From assembly GCA_007570945.1 (NCBI GenBank), contig RKSH01000212.1, forward strand, positions 1 to 13,125: a stretch of 13,125 nt of DNA. Direction: 5' to 3'. A model generated the notes under the pieces. That model did no database searches. It saw only the letters and a list, made by a program, of their open reading frames with translations, and was not told the origin of the DNA. Both the position numbers and the translations under genes were made by a program. Every line of letters starts with the position of its first letter. Position 1 is the stretch's first letter. Below are positions 1 to 5,732 of the stretch, in pieces. This DNA is from Gammaproteobacteria bacterium. Lineage in GTDB: Bacteria > Pseudomonadota > Gammaproteobacteria > Arenicellales > Spongiicolonaceae.

Positions 1-118
1 CACCATTTCCGCCTCTGCAACCACCATTTCCGCCCCTGCCATCACCGCCTCCGCCCCTCGCACCGTCATTTTTGCAGTCCAGACCGTCATTTCCACCCCC
101 GCACCACCACTTCCACGC
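1..118. repeat. Degenerate 21-bp tandem repeat at left edge
   Basis: Two adjacent copies of a 21-base unit, 1-21 and 22-42, both begin CACCATTTCCGCC and differ at only a few places. A shortened 18-base copy follows at 43-60. More diverged pieces sharing ACCGTCATTT and TTCCACxCCC continue to about 118. The array probably extends left of the window. Read on the minus strand from an ATG at 136, the frame is open to the edge and gives a glycine-rich peptide with motifs such as GRGGNGGCRGGNG. No ribosome binding site precedes that ATG, so I treat this as a repeat rather than a called gene. Confidence 0.6.
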
Positions 119-143
119 CCCAAAAATAGCTTTCATTTTGCAG

Positions 144-172
144 TTGACACTCATGAACGGGGCGGGTATGTT
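144..172 (+). promoter_or_regulatory. Sigma-70-type promoter for the ankyrin/coiled-coil genes
   Basis: A perfect -35 box TTGACA (144-149) is followed by exactly 17 bases and then a -10-like TATGTT (167-172, 4 of 6 consensus positions). Transcription would begin near 179-180, leaving a leader of about 180 bases before the ankyrin gene at 360. This is the best promoter match I found in the window. It is inferred from consensus only. Confidence 0.55.
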
Positions 173-179
173 TCGCCTC

Positions 180-359
180 ACTATCAAGATTGCACGCCGC
201 TCCGGCCCTGCCGGGTGGCTCGCAAAATACAATACCCGGCAAACGGCAGGACTAATTACCCTGCTTCGGGAAATACGCGGGAAAGTCACTGCGTGTGTCT
301 CTATGTAACCGCCCGGCGTTACGGCGCCGGTTACTTCAACGACACAACGGAGACATCCA
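180..359 (+). other. Long 5' leader with hairpin potential
   Basis: No convincing ORF lies between the promoter and the ankyrin start. Two structured segments are visible. In 207-250, GCCGGGT (210-216) can pair with ACCCGGC (234-240), or CCTGCC (207-212) can pair with GGCAGG (245-250) while GGGT pairs with ACCC, so two pairings compete. At 305-334, GTAACC pairs with GGTTAC around an inner GGCG/CGCC stem. The ribosome binding site GGAGA (349-353) sits 6 bases before ATG 360. The leader may be regulatory, but I recognise no known riboswitch. Confidence 0.35.
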
Positions 360-1193
360 ATGAAAACCCTCCTTTTGCCGATATTTTTTGCCGCGCTGGT
401 GATGGCCTCGTCGGCGTGGGCGCAAACCACGCAGACCGAAATTCAGGCCGATTTGCTGCAGACGCAAATCATCGCCGAATTGAAGGCGAAGAATTACGCC
501 AAAGCCGACGCGTTGTTCCGGCAGTACGACGCCTTGGGCGTGGACATGCCGCCGCCGTTGCAACTGCAGCGGGCGCTCACCCACTTCCACCTGAAGAAGT
601 ATTGGGAGGCCGAAAAGCTACTGCTAGTCTATCTCCAGCGCGCCCAGCGCGGCTCGGACGAGTACCGCCAGGCGCTTAGCATGTTGGCGGAGGTAAAGCC
701 GCTGGCGGCGCCCGCAAGAGCGGAGGCCGCCCGAGCCGCGGTAATCAAACGAGAGCAGGAAGCCAAAGCTAGAGCACGGGAGGCGACTAGAAGTTTGTTC
801 CGGGCGGTATACGAACTTGATTTCGAACGGGCCGAAGCGGCACTTCGTGCTGGCGCGGATGTGAATGCCAAAAGAGGTAAATATGGCATAACGCCGTTGC
901 ACAGCGCAGCGGGATGCACTTGGGACCGGGACGAATGCTACCACCTCGCCTCTCTGCTGCTCTCCCATGGCGCGCATGTAAATGCCAAAGATAAAGATGG
1001 CGAGACGCCGTTGTTCTTTGCGGTGTATTTCTCAGATTGGGGGAAAAACGACACCTCAATGGTCGAACTGCTGCTTCGTGCCGGCGCGGACGCGAATGTC
1101 AAAAATAATAATGGCGTGACGATTCTTGAGCAGGCGAAAGGGAGACCGAGAGCCGTGAAAAAACTGCTGCGCGAGTATGGCGCCACCAAATAA
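360..1193 (+). CDS. Exported ankyrin-repeat protein
   Basis: A 277-residue protein with a clear Sec signal peptide: MKTLLLPIFF, a hydrophobic core, and probable cleavage at AWA|Q near residue 21. The mature N-terminal half (about 25-112) is helical and TPR-like, with AKNYAKADALFRQYDALG and HFHLKKYWEAEKLLLVYL resembling paired helices. An Ala/Arg/Glu-rich helical linker (115-142) follows. Ankyrin repeats occupy about 144-275: LRAGADVNAK at 162, TPLHSAA at 178, LLSHGAHVNAKDKDGETPLF at 200, LLLRAGADANVKNNNGVTIL at 237, and a worn last repeat. It should act outside the cytoplasm as a protein-binding scaffold; the partner is unknown. The start is supported by GGAGA 6 bases upstream. The coiled-coil gene follows after 27 bases, probably in one transcript. 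Exported ankyrin proteins are common in host-associated bacteria, but that lifestyle is only a guess here. Confidence 0.85.
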   Translation: MKTLLLPIFFAALVMASSAWAQTTQTEIQADLLQTQIIAELKAKNYAKADALFRQYDALGVDMPPPLQLQRALTHFHLKKYWEAEKLLLVYLQRAQRGSDEYRQALSMLAEVKPLAAPARAEAARAAVIKREQEAKARAREATRSLFRAVYELDFERAEAALRAGADVNAKRGKYGITPLHSAAGCTWDRDECYHLASLLLSHGAHVNAKDKDGETPLFFAVYFSDWGKNDTSMVELLLRAGADANVKNNNGVTILEQAKGRPRAVKKLLREYGATK

Positions 1194-1220
1194 CGCCGTT
1201 CACCAGCGAGGAACCACGCC

Positions 1221-1610
1221 ATGAAAATCCCCACCGTCCTGATGGCCGCTTTGGCCATGCTGCTGAGCGCCGCCGCCGGCGCGCAAAGCGCTTTTGACAG
1301 TATCGACCTCAGCCGCCAGCCGGAAGAGAAGGCCGCGCCCGCGCAAGCCATCACCGGCGGCGAGTTGATGGACGAAATGTATCAATGGAACGCCGCCGAA
1401 AAGCGGCGCAAGGCGCGCGAACAAGCGGAGCGGGAGGCCCTGGCCCGCGCCGAGGCGGAGCGCGAGGCTTGGGAAGAAGCCGAGCGCCAGGCGGAAGAGG
1501 CCGAGCGCCAGGCGCGGGCAAGACGCCAGCAGCAGGAAAACATCGACAATGCATTCGAGGCCTTGCGATTGGGCTTGGAGCTGTATGGGACTTACCAACA
1601 GAGCAAATGA
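1221..1610 (+). CDS. Small exported coiled-coil protein, function unknown
   Basis: A 129-residue protein with a signal peptide (MKIPTVLMAALAMLLSAAAG, probable cleavage AGA|Q near 21). A short linker precedes a long charged helix from about 58 to 105, built of Ala, Glu, Arg and Gln. This helix contains the heptad EEAERQA twice in a row (85-91 and 92-98). A short tail with LRLGLELYGTY follows. GAGGA (1208-1212) lies 8 bases before the ATG. I do not recognise a family. The Arg/Glu/Ala helix resembles the linker of the preceding ankyrin protein, and the two genes are likely co-transcribed, so a shared periplasmic or envelope structure is plausible but unproven. Low-complexity coiled coils give misleading database matches, for example to TolA-like proteins. 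Confidence 0.7.
   Translation: MKIPTVLMAALAMLLSAAAGAQSAFDSIDLSRQPEEKAAPAQAITGGELMDEMYQWNAAEKRRKAREQAEREALARAEAEREAWEEAERQAEEAERQARARRQQQENIDNAFEALRLGLELYGTYQQSK
1473..1514 (+). repeat. In-frame 21-bp duplication encoding a heptad
   Basis: Bases 1473-1493 and 1494-1514 are near-identical 21-mers (only the GAA/GAG codon differs) and both encode EEAERQA. The period equals one coiled-coil heptad, so repeat slippage here would lengthen the helix without disturbing its register. Confidence 0.7.
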
Positions 1611-1640
1611 AAAAGGCGGTCGAGAATTAAACGCCCGCTT

Positions 1641-1668
1641 CCCCGCCGCCGGCCTGCCGGCGGCGGGG
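1641..1668. other. Strong GC hairpin after the coiled-coil gene
   Basis: A perfect 13-base inverted repeat: CCCCGCCGCCGGC (1641-1653), two bases, then its complement GCCGGCGGCGGGG (1656-1668). No T run follows on either strand, so it is not a textbook intrinsic terminator. It could stabilise the mRNA 3' end or act as a weak or Rho-assisted stop. Its left arm shares CCCCGCCGCCGGCC with the terminator at 1888. Confidence 0.6.
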
Positions 1669-1718
1669 AGAAATCCTCACTATCTTTCAACCCCAACCTA
1701 CGCTAAGAGGTAACATCT

Positions 1719-1877
1719 ATGAAATTGCTAAAATATTTTCTGAAATACATGCCGGATATTGCATGGTCTAATCTTATGACGGGCATCATTGCTCTCGTCT
1801 CCATTGGATTCGGCATTGTAGTCGGCCATTTTCTGTGCCCTCAGGGCTTTTTGCCCTTTTTGCCGTCCATCAGCTAA
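1719..1877 (+). CDS. Small single-span membrane protein, 52 aa
   Basis: A short ORF of 52 codons with ATG 1719 and TAA 1875-1877. A good ribosome binding site, AAGAGG (1705-1710), lies 8 bases upstream. The N-terminus is basic (MKLLKYFLKYMPDIAW). One hydrophobic segment follows at about 18-40 (LMTGIIALVSIGFGIVVGHF), and the tail is short and hydrophobic (PQGFLPFLPSIS). By hand count the ORF is about 43% G+C, far below its neighbours. I know no family for it. It could be a small membrane regulator, a toxin-like peptide or an accessory to the upstream exported proteins. Its 3' part overlaps terminator-like hairpins, so a non-coding reading is also possible. The clear start signal and sensible topology favour a real gene. 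Confidence 0.5.
   Translation: MKLLKYFLKYMPDIAWSNLMTGIIALVSIGFGIVVGHFLCPQGFLPFLPSIS
1837..1861 (+). terminator. Two overlapping terminator-like stems inside the small ORF
   Basis: GCCC-TCA-GGGC (1837-1847) is followed directly by TTTTT. The same GGGC can instead pair onward as AGGGC-TTTTT-GCCCT (1843-1857), followed by TTTT (1858-1861). The two stems exclude each other and each has a U tract, as in intrinsic terminators, although the stems are only 4-5 bp. They lie in the last 14 codons of the 52-residue ORF. Confidence 0.4.
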
Positions 1878-1887
1878 CCCGCCTCCC

Positions 1888-1918
1888 CGCCGCCGGCCCC
1901 CACCGGCGGCGTTTTTTT
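1888..1918 (+). terminator. Intrinsic terminator after the small ORF
   Basis: CGCCGCCGG (1888-1896), loop CCCCCA, then CCGGCGGCG (1903-1911) followed by seven T residues (1912-1918). This is a textbook Rho-independent terminator on the plus strand. It ends the leftward cluster and separates it from the ybbP gene, which arrives from the other strand. Confidence 0.88.
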
Positions 1919-1985
1919 ACCCCGCCGCCCGGCCTCAACACCGCCAAGCGCCGCAGCGGCAAATCGCAGTTCCAAGCAGCGCGCC

Positions 1986-4433
1986 TCACAGCAAAACCCG
2001 CAACGGCGAAACCGCCAGCACCCGGCGGCTTGCCGCCAGGCCGAGCAGGGTGACCACCGCCATGCCGAGCAATGGCCCGGCCAGCCACAGCCACGGGTAG
2101 GCGCGGTAGTCCAAGTCAAAGACGCGCACTTGCAGGACGGCGCCGGCGGCTTCGGCGCCGATGGCGGCGATGGCGCCGGCCAGCAGACCGAGCAGTGCAA
2201 ACTCCACCGCCAGCGCGCCCAACAACAGGCGGCGGCTTGCGCCGAGGGCGCGCAACAGGGCGGTCTGGCGGCGGCGGGCAGCCATGGAATAGCGGATGCC
2301 GGCGACCAAAACCAGGGCTCCGGCGGCGGCCACCAGGGCCAGCATCAACTCCACGGCCAGGCTGGCGCGGTCTAATATCACCCGCACCCGGCTGAGCAGG
2401 CGCTCCACCTCCAGCACCGACACCGTCGGGAAGTCGCGCATCAGCGGTACCAACTCGCCGCCGCGCGCGGTCGGCAGATGGAACGAGGTCATGAACACAT
2501 GCGGCGCGGCGCGCAATGCATCCGGCGCGAACACGAAGGTGAAGCCGGGGGCGATGCGTTGCCAGTTGACTTTGCGCAGCGACTGCACGGCGGCGGCGAC
2601 GGCGGCGCCGGCCAGGTCAAAGTGCAGGGTGTCGCCGATGCGCACATCATGGTCGTCGGCGAACTCCTCGTCCACCGACACGCCGACATCGCCCGGCGCA
2701 AACCACCGGCCGGCGGTCAACTCATCATCGCCGGGCGGCGCGGCGGCGTCCGACCACGACAGCATGAAGCTCCACCTCGGCAGCGGCTCGGCCTGGGTAC
2801 GGCGGCCGGCGGTCTTGTCATGGCCCGCCAGCCGCCCGCGCGCCACCGGCCGCATCTCGCTGCGCGCCAGGCCCAGTCCGTCCAGCCGCGCGGTTAATGC
2901 ATCGCGTTCATCGGGGCTGATGTTGACCAGAAAGTGGTTGTGCGAATCGGGCGGCAATTGCGTCTGCCACTGCGCCACCAGCCCGTTGCGCACCACCGCC
3001 AGCAGCAGCACCAACATGATGGCGGCGCCGAACACCAGCGCATGCACGCTGTTCAAAAGCCGGTCGCGGCGCAAACTGGCCAGCGCCAGCCGCAGGCGGC
3101 CGTTGCCGGCGGCGAAACGAAAGCCCAGCGCGACAAAAGCGCCGCCGCCGATGACGCCGGCCACACCGCCGCCGATGCCCACCAGACTCAGCGCAATCAC
3201 CGCATCGCCCGCTGACCACCACACTAAAGCGGCGGCGCCAACCGCGCCCAACAAAGGCTCAAGCCACGGCCGCCGCCCGGCCGGCGGAAAATCCCGGCGC
3301 AACACGCGCAACGGCGAGGCGCGCTCCAGCCGCCACAGCGGCGGCCAGGCGAAAATGAAAAAGCCCAGCAGCGCGGTGGCCGCCCCGGCGATGAACGGGC
3401 GCGCCCCGGGCGCCGGCAATGTGAACCGAATGTTGTCGGCGAACAGCGCCACCACCGCTTCCTGCACTCCCCAGCCGGCGCCCCAGCCAGTGACAATGGC
3501 GGCGGCCACTAACACGGCGAAGCCGGCCAGATACAAAATGCGGATGCGGCGGATGCCGGCGCCGAGGGTTTTGAGAATGGCCACCTGGTCATAATGTGCG
3601 GCGGTGTAGTGGCGCGCGGCGACGGCAATGGCCAGGCCGGCGAGCAGAACCGCGAGCGAGCCGGCCAGCAGCAGGAATCTTTCCACCCGCGCCAGCGCCT
3701 CGCCGACGGTGGACTGCATGTTGCCGACCTCGTCCAGCCGCTGGCCGGCGCCCAGCTGCGGCGTGAGCATGGCGCGCCAGCGGCGGCGGGCCTCGGCGTC
3801 GCCGGCGACCAGGTATGACCAGCGCAGGCGTGAGCCGGGTTTCAGGACGCCGGTGCGCTCGGCGTCGGCGATGCGGATTAGCGCGCGCGGCGACAGCAAT
3901 TCCATGCCGCCGCCGGGGTCGGGCTCGGCGGTGAGCACTTTGGTGACGGTGAAGGCGGCGTCGCCAATTTCGACGGTGTCGCCGATGCCCACGCCGAGCA
4001 GCGCGAACAACCGTGAGTCCAGCCAGGTTTCGCCGGGCGCCGGCAGGGAGTCGGTCACGGCGCCCTCGGTGAACGGCGTGTCGCTGGTGGCGAGGGCGCC
4101 GCGCAACGGGTAACCGTCGCCGGCCGCCTTGACCGAACTGAGGGCGAGGTTGTCGTTGGCGAACAGCATGGAGGAAAAGCGCAGGGTGCGGCTGGTGGCG
4201 AGGCCCAGGCCGGCGGCGGCGGTCATCCACTCCTCGGGAACGGCGGCGGCGCTGCGCAGGCGCATGTCGGCGCCCAACAGCACCGAGGATTCGGAGGTCA
4301 GCGCGGCGGCGAATCTGGCGACGCCGATGCTGATGCCGGTGACGGTGGCGGTGGCGACGACCATGGACAGGAACAGCACCAGCAGGCGGCCGCTGCGCAG
4401 GTCGCGCCAGAACAGTCGGGCGGTGAGGTTCAT
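1986..4433 (-). CDS. ybbP: ABC transporter permease YbbP (FtsX/MacB-like)
   Basis: An 815-residue permease, close to the roughly 800 of E. coli YbbP. The layout is one N-terminal membrane span (about 17-38), a large periplasmic domain (about 40-245), and then spans around FLLLAGSLAVLLAGLAIAVA, ILYLAGFAVLVAAAIVTGW and FIAGAATALLGFFIFAW. A middle group of spans, a second periplasmic domain and three C-terminal spans (LAVELMLALVAAAGALVLVA onward) follow, about ten in all. Cytoplasmic segments such as ILKTLGAGIRRIRIL and LLRALGASRRLLLGALAVEF are typical FtsX-type coupling regions. I start it at ATG 4433 (MNLTARLFWRDLRSG), which overlaps the YbbA stop in ATGA; a start 14 codons upstream is less likely. 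It pairs with YbbA and, from synteny, acts with the neighbouring thioesterase. The transported substrate is unknown, probably a hydrophobic compound. Confidence 0.9.
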   Translation of the reverse strand: MNLTARLFWRDLRSGRLLVLFLSMVVATATVTGISIGVARFAAALTSESSVLLGADMRLRSAAAVPEEWMTAAAGLGLATSRTLRFSSMLFANDNLALSSVKAAGDGYPLRGALATSDTPFTEGAVTDSLPAPGETWLDSRLFALLGVGIGDTVEIGDAAFTVTKVLTAEPDPGGGMELLSPRALIRIADAERTGVLKPGSRLRWSYLVAGDAEARRRWRAMLTPQLGAGQRLDEVGNMQSTVGEALARVERFLLLAGSLAVLLAGLAIAVAARHYTAAHYDQVAILKTLGAGIRRIRILYLAGFAVLVAAAIVTGWGAGWGVQEAVVALFADNIRFTLPAPGARPFIAGAATALLGFFIFAWPPLWRLERASPLRVLRRDFPPAGRRPWLEPLLGAVGAAALVWWSAGDAVIALSLVGIGGGVAGVIGGGAFVALGFRFAAGNGRLRLALASLRRDRLLNSVHALVFGAAIMLVLLLAVVRNGLVAQWQTQLPPDSHNHFLVNISPDERDALTARLDGLGLARSEMRPVARGRLAGHDKTAGRRTQAEPLPRWSFMLSWSDAAAPPGDDELTAGRWFAPGDVGVSVDEEFADDHDVRIGDTLHFDLAGAAVAAAVQSLRKVNWQRIAPGFTFVFAPDALRAAPHVFMTSFHLPTARGGELVPLMRDFPTVSVLEVERLLSRVRVILDRASLAVELMLALVAAAGALVLVAGIRYSMAARRRQTALLRALGASRRLLLGALAVEFALLGLLAGAIAAIGAEAAGAVLQVRVFDLDYRAYPWLWLAGPLLGMAVVTLLGLAASRRVLAVSPLRVLL

Positions 4434-5116
4434 GACTGCAGCCGGCCGCCGGCCAGGGCGATGCCGCGGTCGCATCTTGCGGCCAGGGCGGCGTCGTGGG
4501 TGACCAAAATCAAGGTCGCGCCCTCGCCGGCGTTGAGTTGAAACAGGAGCTCGGCGACGCGCCCGGCGCTGGCGCGGTCGAGGTTGCCGGTGGGCTCGTC
4601 GGCGAATAAAATTTGCGGGCGCGAGGCGAAAGCGCGGGCGATGGCGACGCGCTGCTGCTCGCCGCCGGAGAGTTGGCGCGGGTGGTGCGACAGGCGCGGG
4701 GTGAGGCCCACTTTGTCAAGGTAGTCGGCGGCCTGTTTGCGCGGGTCGGCGGTTAGGCCCTCGCCATCGGCGGCGGCGAGTTCCAGCGGCAGCATGACAT
4801 TTTCCAGCGCACTTAAGCCGGGCAGCAACTGGAAAGTTTGGAACACAAACCCCACATAACGCGCGCGCACCAAAGCGCGGGCCTCTTCATCCAGTTGGTG
4901 GAGCGGCCGGCCGGCCAGGAAAACCTCACCCTCGGTGGGCGCGTCCAGGCCGGCGAGCAGACCGAGCAGGGTTGACTTGCCGGAGCCGGAAACGCCGGTA
5001 ATGGCCAAACTTGCGCCGGCCTCCACGGTGATGGAGATTTGGCTGAGAATATCCAGCCGGCCTTCGGCGGTGTGCACACTTTTACCGAGTCCGCTGCAAC
5101 TGAGGATTTGCGCCAT
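4430..5116 (-). CDS. ybbA: ABC transporter ATP-binding protein YbbA
   Basis: A 228-residue ATPase of the LolD/MacB type with every expected motif: Walker A GVSGSGKST (41-49), Q-loop VFQTFQLLP (91-99), signature LSGGEQQR (149-156), Walker B ILFADEPTGNLD (169-180) and switch His in VTHD (205-208). PLHQLDEEAR and the C-terminal LAARCDRGIAL closely match E. coli YbbA as remembered. An in-frame TAA just upstream (5121-5123) makes ATG 5116 the first possible start. It lacks a clear Shine-Dalgarno sequence. The gene is coupled to ybbP by an ATGA overlap and starts back to back with tesA: its ATG occupies 5116-5114, sharing bases with the tesA ATG at 5115-5117. Confidence 0.93.
   Translation of the reverse strand: MAQILSCSGLGKSVHTAEGRLDILSQISITVEAGASLAITGVSGSGKSTLLGLLAGLDAPTEGEVFLAGRPLHQLDEEARALVRARYVGFVFQTFQLLPGLSALENVMLPLELAAADGEGLTADPRKQAADYLDKVGLTPRLSHHPRQLSGGEQQRVAIARAFASRPQILFADEPTGNLDRASAGRVAELLFQLNAGEGATLILVTHDAALAARCDRGIALAGGRLQS
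5102..5106 (+). promoter_or_regulatory. tesA ribosome binding site inside ybbA
   Basis: GAGGA lies 8 bases before the tesA ATG, inside the first codons of ybbA on the other strand. It fixes the start at 5115 even though the frame stays open upstream to 4935. The tesA promoter must therefore also lie within ybbA. Confidence 0.7.
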
Positions 5117-5729
5117 GCGTTTTTATCAACCGCGTTGTTTGTTACTGCCGCTGTTGCTGTTTGCACTGTCGGCCGCGCCGGCGGCGGCGAAGACCGTGTT
5201 GGTGCTCGGCGACAGCCTGAGCGCCGCGTACCGCATGGAGCGCGATAGCGGCTGGGTGGCGCTGCTGGGAAAACGGCTGGCCGGCGCCGGTGAAGACCAC
5301 GCCGTCATCAACGCCAGCCTCACCGGTGACACCAGCGGCGGCGGCCTGCGTCGCCTGCCGGCGCTGCTCCAGCGCCACCGCCCGGACATCGTGGTGGTGG
5401 AGTTGGGCGGCAACGACGGCCTGCGCGGTTTTCCGCCGCGACGCATCCGCGCCAATCTCGGCGCCATCCTCAGCGCCGCGCAACAGGCCGGCGCCGCGAC
5501 GTTGCTGGTCGGCGTTTCGCTGACGCCGAATTACGGCCGCCGCTATACCGAGGCATTCGGGAAAATTTTCCGCGACCTGGCGCAACAATACCAAACGCCC
5601 CTCGCCGCCTTCAACATAAAGGACGCGCTGGCGCCGGGAATGATGCAGGAAGACGGCATCCACCCGACCGCCAAGGCGCAGCCGTTGCTGATGGAAATTG
5701 TGTGGGCCGAGCTGAAAAAGATGCTGTGA
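5115..5729 (+). CDS. tesA: Periplasmic thioesterase I / lysophospholipase (GDSL family)
   Basis: A 204-residue SGNH/GDSL hydrolase with a signal peptide (MRFYQPRCLLLPLLLFALSA, probable cleavage APAAA|K at 25). It carries all four family blocks: GDSLSAAYR with nucleophile Ser34, the oxyanion Gly in GDTSGGG (71-77), GGNDGLRGF with Asn100, and the catalytic pair Asp180 and His183 in DGIHP. It also shares NYGRRYTEAF with E. coli TesA. It should hydrolyse acyl thioesters and lysophospholipids in the periplasm. The divergent ybbA-ybbP transporter is its usual neighbour, which fits a shared job in handling hydrophobic acyl compounds; a physical TesA-YbbAP complex has been reported, from memory. The start is set by GAGGA at 5102 and by the signal peptide. 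upp ends 3 bases downstream on the other strand. Confidence 0.94.
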   Translation: MRFYQPRCLLLPLLLFALSAAPAAAKTVLVLGDSLSAAYRMERDSGWVALLGKRLAGAGEDHAVINASLTGDTSGGGLRRLPALLQRHRPDIVVVELGGNDGLRGFPPRRIRANLGAILSAAQQAGAATLLVGVSLTPNYGRRYTEAFGKIFRDLAQQYQTPLAAFNIKDALAPGMMQEDGIHPTAKAQPLLMEIVWAELKKML

Positions 5730-5732
5730 GCG

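Noticed and set aside
1835..2053. 72-codon plus-strand ORF overlapping the small membrane ORF and a terminator
   Set aside because: It runs through the intrinsic terminator at 1888-1918 and into the antisense of ybbP, and has a low-complexity Pro/Arg composition.
2296..3594. 432-codon plus-strand ORF opposite ybbP
   Set aside because: Its composition (Ser, Arg, Ala, Thr, Pro) is what a GC-rich antisense frame gives, it has no recognisable domain, and it lies wholly opposite a well-supported permease gene.
4935..5114. 60-codon upstream extension of tesA
   Set aside because: It would put the signal peptide inside the protein, and the ribosome binding site GAGGA fits ATG 5115.
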